From assembly GCA_964035575.1 (NCBI GenBank), contig OZ037861.1, positions 310,001-374,000 on the forward strand: 64,000 bases of DNA. Reading direction: 5' to 3'. Positions 35,735-46,596 of this stretch are shown here, in pieces; position 1 is the stretch's first letter, and each line of letters opens with the position of its first letter. The position numbers and the translations under genes are program-made. The notes below the pieces were generated by a model that saw only the letters and a program-made list of their open reading frames with translations, did no database searches and was not told the origin of the DNA. This stretch comes from Rhynchopus sp. YZ270_cl-10. Taxonomy: Eukaryota; Euglenozoa; Diplonemea; Diplonemida; Diplonemidae.

Positions 35735-38700
35735 ATGCGCGGCGCTGTCTGGACAGAGGCAGCATGCTTGAAGCGCGCTTTGATAGTTGGTGTTGATGGG
35801 GAGGATGGCGGCACGGGTTCCGCTTCTGCCAGAGAGGCGGAGAGCCTTGCTGCGTATCTGACCTTACGTGATATGACCCGCGAGACACCACGTGTCGTCA
35901 CAGACGTGCACAAAACCGACATTGCAACCCTCCCCACCCGCAGCAACGTGCTATCTGAACTGAACCGTCTTTTAGAGCCAACCACGAACGCCTCTGAGGA
36001 CAGTGTTCTATTCGTGTACATCGGTGCAGCAACGTCCGCTGGGCTCATGGTCTCCGACTGGAAAGAAAACGGTGTCATCACCGAGGGGGACCTCGCCTCG
36101 ATCTTCGGCCCAGCAAGCCTGCCTATCGTGGTCGTTCTGGACTGCACCCCTGCAGTCCGGGTGTTGGGCACGGCACTGAAGTATTCACTCCCAAAGATGG
36201 CAGAGGCAGCGCAGGGTGGCGCCTGGCCGCCAATCACCCCACCCGCTGCGCTGTCCCCTTCGGAGCTTCCCTTATTAGAAAACGTTCTGTGTCTGAGCTC
36301 TTGTCTGATCGAAGGTGATGCGGACTCCGTCTGCAGTGAAGGGGAAGAAGAGCGCGGGATGTTAACCAGCGCGCTGTTGACGGTGCTTCGTGCGCATGGT
36401 GGATCGCACCCGACACATGCCGGGCTGCTTGCGTCATTAAAACTCCACTTTGCGGACGGTCTTGCGCAGCGTGCTCCGTTTTTATGCTCTGGTGATCCTA
36501 TGTTGCTGTCACCTTCTTTGAAGTTTAATTTCAGCTTTCCGAGGCACGAGGGGGGGTGGAAGGCTGCAACACGCAAGGTACGACGGAGGTCGACGCTCTC
36601 AGTGACGGAGAAGGTGGAGAAGGTGGAGAACGTTGCGGCACATCAAAAGACATCACACATGGCGTCCGTCCACACAACAGCACCACCCTCCTCAGCCTCG
36701 CAGGGGGGCGACAGCGAGCACTATACCGCAGACGACGATGACAACAACAGAAGCCTCTCCGCCACGACATTGGATTCCGAGGCCCACGTCTTTGTCGTCC
36801 CTTCCTCACGTTCACACAACGCACACCGCAACACAGATCGCCCCGACCGACCCCACAGAGAGAGAGCACCCCGTTCTGACCCCATCCCTTCACATACCAC
36901 CACATCAAACCCACACACCGAGAATACTGGTTTGGGAGAACTCATCAACAGCCTGCACAGTGCGGTGGGTATGAGGGCGGAGCGGGTGAGTACAAAGCAG
37001 CACTATGATGTGAACACAAGACACAACACAAACGCACAACCCACGAACGGAGTGTCTGGGAAAGAAGGGCTACCTCTCGCGGGGAGCACTGTACAGCATC
37101 ACTCTGCAGGGGTGCACGATGTAAGACAGCAGTACGAAAGGAAGGGCCCGCATCAAGAAGTAGTCTTGCAGCATCGCAACGATGTGAGGGGTGAGGTGAG
37201 TACCGCACACAGCGAAGAGAAGGCCACACATCGGCATATGTCAACCCATCGCGAAGGGAAGACCACGTCGCACAGCCACCAGCACGAAGTCTCGCAAAGC
37301 CACTACCACGATGCTGCCGCGGCCATCCCCTACCGCCCGCAAACCTCAATGTCCTCGCTAGCCAGCGCAGGGGTCGCTACCACAGCGACAGCAGCTTCGG
37401 CTTCGGAGATTCCACAGACCGTGCCGCCGTCGGAGATCATGGAGCCCACCTCACTTCAGCAGCTCCGGTCGTACTCCGACGATGAGTTGGAGGAGCTGAG
37501 CGTGAGCGAGGAGAGGGGCTGCAACACCATCCCGACAGCACACAGCGAGCACACCAACACTACCAAACCCCCCACCGCAACCCGGACGACCGACAGCTTC
37601 CACCACCGCTCAGCCACCACCACCACCACCACCACACACAACGACCCCGAAGTCGAAATCGAAGTCTACTCCGAAGCAGGCTCCGGCTCCTCCCTCCCCA
37701 CACGCCCAAGCAGCATCGGGGAGACTGCCGACGAACCTGCACCACCACCTGCCCCCACCGACCTCCTCGCAACCCTTCCCCTTGAAGGTAAAGCCGCTAA
37801 GGCAGCCCCCTCCATTGAGCGAGAGTTTTCCCTAGAAGCGAAGCTGCTTCTGATGCACGACGACATCGACCAGGACACACCTCTCCCAGAAACCCGCGCA
37901 CCACGACCCATAGGGGGAAACATCGTGCAGGCGTTATCCGCTGCCTCTCCGGACCTACTGCAGAGCTGGAGTAGCGACGCACATTTGAAGGATTTTAAGA
38001 GGGGTGGACAGACCCATTCCCCTACGCAAGAAGGTCGCAGCTCTGAATCAGAGTTGATCCGTCAAGGCTTAGCATTTGATAGCAGTGATCCTAATGCAGT
38101 GCCTAGGGGGCTCCCGATACGGCACCCTAAAGGGCACCCGAAGGACCGTGGGGTGAGTCCTTATGGTGAAAGAGGAAGGGAAGAGGAGGGAAATCAAAAT
38201 GGGTCGAAAAACGTTCGCGGAAGACGTCCCGATCGCCCGACCCGCACCGCGTCTGCCTCGCAAAGTTCGAGACAAAGTGCGTCTCAAAGAACTGGACGTG
38301 CTCCTACCCCTCCGTTACGTGCCTCATCTTCTTCTTATATGAATACTACTAGGAGTAGCAGTGCAAAGGCAAAGGAAATTCAACAGCAACAACAACAGCA
38401 ACAGATGCAGCAGCAGGCACATCAGCTTCGCAGGCCCAACTCTGTTTCGGCACCGGGAAGGAGTGTATCAAACCGAAGCCGAGGCAGATCCCCTTCTGAC
38501 GGAAGCACCACACGGCATCGCTCTCCTTCAGGAGGAGGAGGAGGGGTTAGTCTGCGAAGCACGGTCCGCTCTTCTTCGGCTTCATCTAGATCATCGTTGC
38601 TTGAGAAGGAAAAACGCAAAGGCAATGGTTTGCCCCCGAAGGACTATGTAGGGACCAAGGTGGTCCGAAAACCCTCTGGGTCGGTACAAACTCAAGACCC

Positions 38701-40033
38701 AGCTATCTCCTCGGTCAGCAGTTTTAACAGTATGCTCCCTGATGTGTTGTCGCCGTTGGCGTTGTTGGGGCCGAGTGTTCACGATGCGGTACATGAGCTT
38801 CTGGTATGGGCGGAAAGCAATGCAGCAAATCCTGCATTTAACCCACCAAAGGAAAGCCTGGCAAAGCTATTACAAGACCGAGAGGCGGCGGTAAACGAAC
38901 TCCATTTGACCTTGTTAAGGCAGATTAATGCGTGCTGTGGCATACCTCCGGCCAGAGTTCTCTTTGCTAATACGATACGCAAGCAGATGAGGGCGCATCT
39001 CATGAAGGATGGACCTCCATCATCCCTGCTTCTTACGGGCTATAAAGACTCTGGGAAAAGCACGATTTTGCGAACGCTTCTTGCCGATCTCTTTGTATCT
39101 CATGAGGCCCACCCGGCAGCCATTTCTTTACATCCAGGGCAGCTTACGACATTTTTTCTTGCGGTTAACCTAGAGCACTGCCTTCCTCGAGAGCATGAGT
39201 ATACGGGGGAAGAAAGCTATTTCACGCTTTTTCTAGCAACGCTTGTCGCTAAGGTTTTGGAGGCTTTGTTTGTCTATCGCCCGGAGTTTCGGAAATGGCA
39301 GGGGGCGATTTTGTTGTTTTGGAAGCGTGTGGTGACAGGGTGTCCGACATTGCCAAAACGATTTCAAGAGACGTTCCCGTTGGTGGCGCTGCAGTGGAAT
39401 AAAGTGGCGGTTAGTTTGCATTCGCACTACAGTGGCAGGGCGTACGGGAAAATTGTTGCCGCAGTTCTGACGACACTGCCATGTGTCTGCAGTTTCGATA
39501 AGGTATACCTAGGTATCGAAGGTGTCGCGCCGCTAACAGACGGTACTGCGGCGTTCTGTGGAACTGTGTTCCAATCGTTGCTCCCATTGCTCGCAGCGGA
39601 CAGTCGGGTGACCTTCTTTGTTGCGGCGCCGGAGAAGCTGACGCAAAGTCTTACCAAAAGGTTGCCTCAAAGTGGTGCCCGTTGGGTTCACGTTCCCACA
39701 ACCGATATCATATCTGCACGTCACCTCCCAACCTCCCTTCCACGGTCTATACGCTGCGGTAATGATGTGTACGATATTTCGGTGTTTGGAGGGAGTCCTG
39801 GATATCTGGCGTCGTTTGTGACGATGTTGGAGGCTGCTGGAGGGGCCATCGACTTCGAGGATCGGGGCAGTGAAGAAGGGGAGGAGGAGGAGGAGGATGA
39901 GGAAGAGGGTGGGGGCGCGGAGGTGGTGTTCTCGTCGCCGGCGATTGCGCAGTTGCTGGCGAATTTGCAGAATTTGCATAGTGTGAAGCCAGGTGCAGGT
40001 GGCACAAGGAAAGGGGTAACGAGACGGATGTGA
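35735..40033 (+). CDS. Metacaspase-like pseudoprotease fused to a P-loop NTPase
   Basis: 1432 residues. Residues 14-265 follow the caspase-haemoglobinase fold of metacaspases in order: KRALIVGV strand, LPTRSNVLSELNRLL, the VLFVYIGAAT strand, PIVVVLDCTPA and, for the small subunit, the NVLCLSSC...TSALLTVLRAHGG...SLKLHF series. The Ser-Gly-His-Gly motif is Ile-Gly-Ala-Ala (catalytic His replaced by Ala98) and the Asp-Ser-Cys-His-Ser-Gly motif is Asp-Cys-Thr-Pro-Ala, so protease activity is unlikely. Residues ~275-1030 are low-complexity: Ser/Thr/His-rich, a poly-Gln near 883-895, Arg/Ser-rich parts. Residues ~1050-1340 form a P-loop ATPase with Walker A GYKDSGKST (1102-1110) and a likely Walker B strand KVYLGIEG near 1255, then an acidic tail. 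Inactive metacaspases are known in trypanosomes; this fusion is not one I know. Role inferred: nucleotide-driven scaffold or sensor. Confidence 0.75.
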   Translation: MRGAVWTEAACLKRALIVGVDGEDGGTGSASAREAESLAAYLTLRDMTRETPRVVTDVHKTDIATLPTRSNVLSELNRLLEPTTNASEDSVLFVYIGAATSAGLMVSDWKENGVITEGDLASIFGPASLPIVVVLDCTPAVRVLGTALKYSLPKMAEAAQGGAWPPITPPAALSPSELPLLENVLCLSSCLIEGDADSVCSEGEEERGMLTSALLTVLRAHGGSHPTHAGLLASLKLHFADGLAQRAPFLCSGDPMLLSPSLKFNFSFPRHEGGWKAATRKVRRRSTLSVTEKVEKVENVAAHQKTSHMASVHTTAPPSSASQGGDSEHYTADDDDNNRSLSATTLDSEAHVFVVPSSRSHNAHRNTDRPDRPHRERAPRSDPIPSHTTTSNPHTENTGLGELINSLHSAVGMRAERVSTKQHYDVNTRHNTNAQPTNGVSGKEGLPLAGSTVQHHSAGVHDVRQQYERKGPHQEVVLQHRNDVRGEVSTAHSEEKATHRHMSTHREGKTTSHSHQHEVSQSHYHDAAAAIPYRPQTSMSSLASAGVATTATAASASEIPQTVPPSEIMEPTSLQQLRSYSDDELEELSVSEERGCNTIPTAHSEHTNTTKPPTATRTTDSFHHRSATTTTTTTHNDPEVEIEVYSEAGSGSSLPTRPSSIGETADEPAPPPAPTDLLATLPLEGKAAKAAPSIEREFSLEAKLLLMHDDIDQDTPLPETRAPRPIGGNIVQALSAASPDLLQSWSSDAHLKDFKRGGQTHSPTQEGRSSESELIRQGLAFDSSDPNAVPRGLPIRHPKGHPKDRGVSPYGERGREEEGNQNGSKNVRGRRPDRPTRTASASQSSRQSASQRTGRAPTPPLRASSSSYMNTTRSSSAKAKEIQQQQQQQQMQQQAHQLRRPNSVSAPGRSVSNRSRGRSPSDGSTTRHRSPSGGGGGVSLRSTVRSSSASSRSSLLEKEKRKGNGLPPKDYVGTKVVRKPSGSVQTQDPAISSVSSFNSMLPDVLSPLALLGPSVHDAVHELLVWAESNAANPAFNPPKESLAKLLQDREAAVNELHLTLLRQINACCGIPPARVLFANTIRKQMRAHLMKDGPPSSLLLTGYKDSGKSTILRTLLADLFVSHEAHPAAISLHPGQLTTFFLAVNLEHCLPREHEYTGEESYFTLFLATLVAKVLEALFVYRPEFRKWQGAILLFWKRVVTGCPTLPKRFQETFPLVALQWNKVAVSLHSHYSGRAYGKIVAAVLTTLPCVCSFDKVYLGIEGVAPLTDGTAAFCGTVFQSLLPLLAADSRVTFFVAAPEKLTQSLTKRLPQSGARWVHVPTTDIISARHLPTSLPRSIRCGNDVYDISVFGGSPGYLASFVTMLEAAGGAIDFEDRGSEEGEEEEEDEEEGGGAEVVFSSPAIAQLLANLQNLHSVKPGAGGTRKGVTRRM

Positions 40034-40352
40034 TTGTTAATAAGATAGGGAAAGAGGAGTTAAAAAAAAATCAAAAAATTTGGAGGAAGATATAACAAAA
40101 TGCTATGGGATATCTTTCTCTGTTTCGGGAGGGGGAAAAAGAAGAAAAAAATGTGCGTAAATAGAACGCAGTTTTTTTTTTTGTGGGTAGAACCTTTTTT
40201 GTTGTGGTGTTGAATTCTTAGAATTATATTGTCTGTTTTGTTTTTTTGTTGTGAAAAAAAAAAATCTGTACTTCATTGGTCCCCACCAGTGGAGTCCCCC
40301 ATACAGGAGGAAGGGAGGGGGCTTGCCCTCTCCCACCATACTACACGCGAAT
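40034..40352. other. Short intergenic region
   Basis: A/T runs and G/T-rich DNA; TTGGTCCCCACCAG ending at about 40289 could be an acceptor for the next gene. Confidence 0.4.
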
Positions 40353-40853
40353 ATGACTCTCCTTTTAAGGAGATATGATATGGCGATTGCTCAGTCGCGG
40401 GCTATGATGGATGAGGCGGTGACTGAGGAAAAGTGGTGTGCTGCGGCCGACCTGGTGTCAGCTGCATGCACTCTATCGGGGCTGATCTCGCAGCTCACGA
40501 TAGAGGTGGCAGAAGAGGAAACGGCGGTGCAACCGCCACATGACGAGACACCGCGGGCCGTAGCGCTTGCGATGTTGGTGCGAGCAGCAGCAGCGACTTG
40601 CACCGAAGACGAGACACCCGGCGCCTGCTTCCCCGCAGGAGCCACCACAACAGCGACCCCCACCATGACGTGCACCACCGGTGGGAAGGTCAAGACGCCT
40701 CACAAGGCGCTGAAGAACAAGCCCCCGCCGCCGCCCCCACCCGACCGTGGGTTGACTGCAGCCAGGAAGCCAGTGCCGCCGCCGCCGCCCAATCGAGACT
40801 GGACGACGACAACCGCCATGAGCATTGCATGGAGTAACTCCGGCATCACTTAG
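40353..40853 (+). CDS. Small proline-rich protein, function unknown
   Basis: 166 residues from the ATG at 40353 (a second in-frame ATG at 40380 would give 157). Residues ~10-50 are predicted helical (MAIAQSRAMMDEAVTEEKW, then a Leu/Ile-rich stretch) and loosely resemble a UVR-type helical hairpin; this is weak. The middle is Ala/Thr-rich, and the C-terminal part has two polyproline blocks, PPPPPPPDRG and PPPPPNRDW, of the kind bound by SH3, WW or profilin-like domains. A family A dispersed repeat begins 13 bases after the stop. GC-rich codon use like the caspase-like gene before it supports coding. Confidence 0.6.
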   Translation: MTLLLRRYDMAIAQSRAMMDEAVTEEKWCAAADLVSAACTLSGLISQLTIEVAEEETAVQPPHDETPRAVALAMLVRAAAATCTEDETPGACFPAGATTTATPTMTCTTGGKVKTPHKALKNKPPPPPPPDRGLTAARKPVPPPPPNRDWTTTTAMSIAWSNSGIT

Positions 40854-40865
40854 ACGCGTGTAGTA

Positions 40866-40935
40866 TAGTGGAGTTCATCTTCGGGTGTCTACACTAAAAC
40901 AACCAAGTTTTCAAAAAAAAAAAAAAAAAATGGGA
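40866..40935. repeat. Dispersed repeat family A
   Basis: About 50 bases: GTGGAGTTCATCTTCGGGTG, TCTACACTAA, CAACCAAGTTTTC, then an A run. Other copies: 44488-44535, 52845-52895, 58490-58530 and 61610-61660 (the last inside an intron). It shares its start (GTGGAG) and end (CACTA..CAA...TTTTC plus A run) with family B and looks like a shorter relative. Confidence 0.65.
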
Positions 40936-40939
40936 GGTT

Positions 40940-42950
40940 TTGTTTTAAAGTTAGGTTTAGATCAGGTTTGCTTTGATCTATTGTTAAAAGGGAGGGTTTT
41001 TATGAGATGTAAACCACGAAATGGATTGTAGGACTGCATGGTTTGGATGTCCACCCACGGTGCAGCCGGTCATTGTACTATGGTACTATTCACGAGAAGG
41101 GCTTTTGTATTCTTGTGCTTTCATCCGGATGGCTGGCATCATACAGTGGGTCAGTCGGAGGTGCCTGCATTAATAACTTCACTTTGTATTTCAACTTTTC
41201 TTTCTTTTGGATCTTATGACATCTCTGATGGTAAGGCTTACTCCCTCTATTTGGATCCTGTGAAACAAAAATTGTGACTGCTATCTACTGATAGTAGTCT
41301 TCAATCAAACAGAATAGGGCAAAACGTGCTCCTTACTGCTTCCTATTTGCTCTCCTTTAAAGGGTTGTCGAAGCGTGCTTTTGTACACCTTCTTCAAAAT
41401 CATCCGAGATGTGTGTACAAAACACCACGATTCTGCCTCATTACACTGCACCAACCCTGCTTTTTTTGTAGGTGTTTTAGATTTTTTCAACCCAAAATAC
41501 GGAAAATGCAAGGGTACTGTTTGTGTGCACACACTGTGCGCCCATTCTTTTGTTGTTGTCACTCCCTTGCTTTTCGCTCTGTGTTACGTTTTTTTTTTTT
41601 TTTCTCATGGGTCGATCTTTTGTTGTAGGGCTGGCATCGTACGGTGGGTCAGTCGGAGGTGTTCCTGCATCAATTAGCTACCATCTGGGGTTAAGGTTGT
41701 ACACAGCAGTAGCTAAGCACAACGACGCTCAGATGCATTATGGGTGTGGCTGGAAAATAAACATGTGGAGATTTGCGCAAACTGTGGCAACACAACCGGC
41801 AACTACACTACTCCAAACAATTTTCCAGGGGAAAAAAAAAAAGTCTGCTTTTTGTGTGGTTCCTGTGTAATACTAAGTGCCGGTATTAAGTCATTTCCAG
41901 TCTCCACCCTCCTTAGATTCTTCCTTTCTTTAGATGTAAACTACGAATGGATAGCAGGACTGCACAATAACAGCCTTAAGGACCGTCCAACAAAAGCAAG
42001 GAACGTTTTATCGTTTTCTTTGCCATTTCTTTGTCCCGGTACAAGCCGGGTCATGAACCAAAAGGTATACTGTTATCGGGAGGGCTTTTAGTATTTCAAG
42101 TCAACTTTGTTGTTTTCGGGTAGTGCAACTTTTTTCAGCCTTTTACCGTTATTGCCAGATGTAACACCACGAAATGGATTGTTGGGCTATGCACGCGGAC
42201 GGGATACTTCGCGATGGCAGAGGCGAGCCGGAGGCCTGCCTCTAACCCGAGTAGTGAGGAAGGCTGCGCTCATGATGACCGCGCCTCTCCTCAACCTGCT
42301 CAAGGATTGTAGGGCTGCATGGTTGGGGTGTCCACCCCCCCGGTACAGCCGGTCATTGTATGGTACACTGTCATCGAGAGGGCTTTTGTATTTCAACTCT
42401 ACTTTCCCCCCCCCCCAGCCTGTTACCGTTATTGGGGTTCAAAACCCTTCATTTCCCCTTTTCTCTTTCTCTCTCTCTCTCCCCACTCTGCACACCCTTT
42501 AATAACTCCCATATAGTCTCTTCCTTTCAACAGAGAGAGGTGACTAGACAAGAGAGGCAAAACCATCATGCATACCGTCTAAGGTGTGTGGCTGAATGGG
42601 AGGGGCGAAGCAGTCAGGACCACCCAGGCTTCTTGTCACTCCCTACACCCCCTGCCCTGTTCCCCTATTTGCCCACCCCCCGCTAAGATTATCTTCTCAT
42701 CTCTCCCACACAGATATAGTTAAGTTAGAACAGAGTAACCGCAAAACGTACCCCCCTCCGCATCCCCCCCCAGTTCTTTTCCCTGCTGTCTTTGCTGGTT
42801 CAATTGTTATGTATTGTAAGGAGAGCCTTGGCTCATGCGTTCGGTATTAGCGCAATCGCCGTGAAGGTGACTGTGTGCTAATACAGCATATGTATGGATC
42901 AGTGATCAGCATGAATTGTACCAAAACTGTACTAAACTGTACCAAACCAA
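40940..42950. other. Gene-free interval rich in dispersed repeats
   Basis: Holds family C copies (41005-41111, 42158-42400), family D copies (41122-41190, 41634-41675) and a family B copy (41762-41826). The part 42110-42950 is repeated, with differences, at 44880-45540 upstream of A5. No convincing gene; open frames of about 100-130 codons are made of pyrimidine tracts and repeats. Confidence 0.55.
42176..42308. mobile_element. About 125-bp insertion within a family C repeat
   Basis: The sister copy at 44915 reads straight through GGATTGTAGGGCTGC. Here GGATTGT is followed by about 125 unrelated bases and then GGATTGT again before the repeat resumes. The 7-base duplication marks an insertion. 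The insert has no evident terminal repeats. Confidence 0.55.
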
Positions 42951-43089
42951 CACTGGGGTTGTGGGTAGGGGAGAGGGGCCTTCTCCCCACAGTTGTTTGT
43001 GGCAAGGTTCTTGACAACGACCGTAGGATTGTTGTTCTCCATAACACACCACCACACACAGAGATCACAACACAAACCACAACAAAGAC

Positions 43090-44148
43090 ATGGACGTGAA
43101 CATCAAGGGTTTCGACACGAATGAGCACGTGGTCGAGGTGGGTGCAGATGACACAGTGGAGGGCTTGAGGCGGAAGGTGGCGTCTGCAATGGGGTTGCCT
43201 GAAGACGGCTTTTGCATGAGTTTCGGAGGCGAAGTGATGGGAGAAGGAGCGGACATGACGCAGTTGAGTGCTGGTGACACAATCATCCTGACGAAGACGA
43301 AGAAGCAAGAAGCCATTGCAGAGCTTCGTGCGTTGGGTGAGACAGACCTGACGGCAGAGAGGTTGGCTCAGGTGAAGGATCCTGTGGTGGCGTGTTTGCT
43401 TCTGCAGGCGGAGGTTGCGACTGTTATTCCTGGTTGGTTCTTGTCAAACACGTCGTTAACGAGACTTGATCTCAGTGCTGAGTCCATTGTGACTCACATT
43501 GGAAAAAGCTTCCTGTTGGACTGCACCTCGTTGACAAGTGTCGACATTTATGGGTTGAGCCATGTGACGCAGGTCGGTGCGAACTTCCTGAGGAGCTGCA
43601 CCAGCTTAACAACACTCAATTTATCTCCACTCCGCAATGTGACGCAGGTTGATGATGCCTTTCTTTGCGGCTGCAAGAGCTTAACCAACGTAGATTTGTC
43701 ACCACTTCACAATGTGACGCAGGTTGGGACGTTCTTCCTGTGGAACTGCACCAGCTTAGCGACCCTCAATTTATCACCACTCAGCAATGTGACGCAGGTT
43801 GGTCACTTCTTCCTGGGGAACTGCAGCAGCTTAACAACCCTTGATTTGTCACCACTCCACAATGTGACGCAGGTTGGTGCTGACTTCCTGAAGAACTGCA
43901 CCGGTTTAACGACTCTGGATTTGTCACCACTGAGCAGGATTACGAAATTTGCGGGTTTTACGGGTTGTACGGATTTTGCTGCGGGCTGCAGTTCGTTGAC
44001 GAGCATTTACCTTTCTGGCTGCAGCAGTGTTGTGTCCAACGAAGTGAGGAAGGGCGAGCTGAAGCATCTTGTGGTTGAAGCACGTCCGAAACGAAGCAGA
44101 GACGAATCCCCCGAGGAAAGCCAGAAGCGACTGAGACACGCACAATGA
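43090..44148 (+). CDS. Ubl-LRR protein type A, copy A4
   Basis: 352 residues, the longest intact type A copy: Ubl domain 1-68, linker, eight LRRs of 25 residues, basic tail. The ATG lies 97 bases after the conserved acceptor at 42992. It carries LRR variants NVTQVDDAFL and HNVTQVGADFL shared with the 3' half of A6, and its 3' flank after 44300 also matches that of A6, so A4 and the distal part of A6 are closest relatives. It is the first copy downstream of the caspase-like gene. Confidence 0.88.
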   Translation: MDVNIKGFDTNEHVVEVGADDTVEGLRRKVASAMGLPEDGFCMSFGGEVMGEGADMTQLSAGDTIILTKTKKQEAIAELRALGETDLTAERLAQVKDPVVACLLLQAEVATVIPGWFLSNTSLTRLDLSAESIVTHIGKSFLLDCTSLTSVDIYGLSHVTQVGANFLRSCTSLTTLNLSPLRNVTQVDDAFLCGCKSLTNVDLSPLHNVTQVGTFFLWNCTSLATLNLSPLSNVTQVGHFFLGNCSSLTTLDLSPLHNVTQVGADFLKNCTGLTTLDLSPLSRITKFAGFTGCTDFAAGCSSLTSIYLSGCSSVVSNEVRKGELKHLVVEARPKRSRDESPEESQKRLRHAQ

Positions 44149-44551
44149 GGACGTGGTGTGTTGGTGGGAGGGCAGCACCTCCCCGAGGTGGAGGGTCTCT
44201 GGCAGTGTGTCTGCTGCGTCCTCAGGTTCGGAGAAGAAGAGGGACACAGTCTTGCTCACCGTGGCACAGACTACTACTTGGTGCGAGAGGAGAGCTGCTG
44301 AGGAAGACGTTCCAGAGAGGGGCAGGTGGCGAGAGGCGGCAAGGGAGCACAAGGGGTTAATAGTGGGAAGGGAGGGAAAAGGGAAACAGGGTAAGAAGAC
44401 TGGGAACATTACATCTGGATAGACATCAGAGCATGGCATATGGGTAGGATGATAGGTTGGAGTTAGGAGTGTGGAAATAGCAATTGTGGGGATCATCCTT
44501 GGGTGTCTACACTAATACAACCAAGTTTTCAAAACTGAGTGTAACAATTAT

Positions 44552-44905
44552 ATGGGTGACAAAAGCAAAAACAGAGAACATAAGAAAGAAACAAAACGTT
44601 GCGTTGATGAAAACAAGGAGAGGAAAGCGGTGACAGTGGTGTGCATCCTCGGTTGCATGCACATCCCATCTTTGAGGGTTTTTACCTTTAACCAGACCCC
44701 ACATGGACAATATATGTCCAACAAAATGCAGATGAGCAATGCGACGTTGGATCGTTTCCTCTATCATTTCTTTGTCACGGTACAAGCCGGGTCATGTACT
44801 ATAAGGTATACTGTTATCGAGAGGGCTTTTTGTATTTCAAGCCAACTTTGTTGTTTTCGGGTAGTGCAACTTTTTTCAGCCTTTTACCGTTATTGCCAGA
44901 TGTAA
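44552..44905 (+). CDS. Doubtful small basic ORF repeated at 52910-53245
   Basis: Begins MGDKSKNREHKKETKRCVDE and stays similar to the frame at 52910 (MGKKNKNREHKKETKSCVNE) through AVTVVCILG, after which they part. Both follow a family A repeat downstream of type A genes A4 and A6. Similarity at DNA level is high, so selection for protein cannot be judged by eye; it may be repeat DNA only. Confidence 0.25.
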   Translation: MGDKSKNREHKKETKRCVDENKERKAVTVVCILGCMHIPSLRVFTFNQTPHGQYMSNKMQMSNATLDRFLYHFFVTVQAGSCTIRYTVIERAFCISSQLCCFRVVQLFSAFYRYCQM

Positions 44906-45687
44906 CACCACGAAATGGATTGTAGGGCTGCATGGTTGGGGTGTCCACTCCCCCGGTACAGCCGGTCATTGTACCAAAAGGTACACTGTCATCGAGGGGG
45001 CTTTTGTATTTCAACTCTACTTTTTTCCCACCAGCCTGTTACCGTTATTGGGGTTCAAAACCCTTCATTTCCCCTTTTCTCTTTCTCTCTCCCTCTCCCC
45101 ACTGCACACCCTTTAATAACTCCCATATAGTCTCTTCCTTTCAACAGAGAGAGGTGACTAGACAAGAGAGGCAAAACCATCATGCATACCGTCTAAGGTG
45201 TGTGGCTGAATGGGAGGGGGCGCAAAAACGTGCGAATCACCCTACACCCCTGCCCTGTTCCCCTATTTGCCCACCCCCCGCTAAGATTATCTTCTCATCT
45301 CTCCCACACAGATATAGTTAAGTTAGAACAGAGTAACCGCAAAACGTACCCCCCTCCGCATCCCCCCCAGCTCTTTTCCCTGCTGTCTTTGCTGGTTCAA
45401 TTGTTATGTATTGTAAGGAGAGCCTTTACTCATGCGTTCGGTATTAGCGCAATCGCCGTGAAGGTGACTGTGTGCTAATACAGAATATGTATGGATCAGT
45501 GATCAGCATGGATTGTACCAAAACTGTACTAAACTGTGCTAAACCAACACTGGGGTTGTGGGTAGGGGAGAGGGGGCCTTCTCCCCACAGTTGTTTGTGG
45601 CAAGGTTCTTGACAACGACTGTAGGATTGTTGTCCTCCATAACACACCACCACACACAGAGATCACAACACAAACCACAACAAAGAC

Positions 45688-46596
45688 ATGGACGTGAACA
45701 TCAAGGGTTTCGACACGAATGAGCACGTAGTCGAGGTGGGTGCAGATGACACAGAGGAGGGCTTGCGGCGGAAGGTGGCGTCTGCAATGGGGTTGCCTGA
45801 AGACGGCTTTTGCATGAGTTTCGGAGACGAAGTGATGGGAGCAGGAGCGGACATGACGCAGTTGAGTGCTGGTGACACAATCATCCTGACGAAGACAAAG
45901 AAGCAAGAAGCCATTGCAGAGCTTCGTGCGTTGGGTGAGACAGACCTGACGGCACAGAGGTTGGCTCAGGTGGAGGATCCTGTGGTGGCGTGTTTGCTTC
46001 TGCAGGCGGAGGTTGCGACTGTCATTCCTGGTTGGTTCTTGTCAAGCACGTCGTTAACGAGACTTGATCTCAGTGCTGAGTCCATTGTGACTCACATCGG
46101 AGACAAGTTCCTGTTGGGCTGCACCTCGTTGACAAGTGTCGACCTGTCTGGGTTGAGCAATGTGACGCAGGTTGGTGAGTACTTCCTTGGGTCCTGCACC
46201 AGTTTAACAACCCTCAATTTGTCACCATTCAGCAATGTGACGAAGGTTCATGACTACTTTCTTTGCGGCTGCAAGAGCTTAACCAACGTCGATTTATCCC
46301 CACTCAGCAATGTGACACAGGTTGGTGTGCGGTTCCTGTGGAACTGCAGCAGTTTAACGACTCTGGATTTGTCACCACTGAGCAGGATTACGCATATTGG
46401 TGTGGGTTTTGGAGCTACGTGTTTTGCTGCGGACTGCACTTCGTTGACGAGCATTTACCTTTCTGGCTGCAGCAGTGTTGTGTCCGACGAAGTGAGGAAG
46501 GGCCAGCTGAAGCATCTTGTGGTTGAAGCACGTCCGAAACGAAGCAGAGACGAATCCCCCGAGGAAAGCCAGAAGCGACTGAGACACGCACAATGA
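45688..46596 (+). CDS. Ubl-LRR protein type A, copy A5
   Basis: 302 residues: Ubl domain, linker, six LRRs and the basic tail. Nearly identical to A2 apart from the loss of one 25-residue LRR and a handful of substitutions, and its 3' flank matches A2 through the retroelement fossil, so the two are block duplicates. Its 5' flank instead matches A4 (42110-43080), so the duplication edge lies at about 45550, close to the acceptor. Confidence 0.88.
   Translation: MDVNIKGFDTNEHVVEVGADDTEEGLRRKVASAMGLPEDGFCMSFGDEVMGAGADMTQLSAGDTIILTKTKKQEAIAELRALGETDLTAQRLAQVEDPVVACLLLQAEVATVIPGWFLSSTSLTRLDLSAESIVTHIGDKFLLGCTSLTSVDLSGLSNVTQVGEYFLGSCTSLTTLNLSPFSNVTKVHDYFLCGCKSLTNVDLSPLSNVTQVGVRFLWNCSSLTTLDLSPLSRITHIGVGFGATCFAADCTSLTSIYLSGCSSVVSDEVRKGQLKHLVVEARPKRSRDESPEESQKRLRHAQ

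Noticed and set aside
35356-36576. 406-codon minus-strand frame
   Set aside because: It lies opposite the metacaspase-like domain and the repeat before it; shadow of the plus-strand gene.
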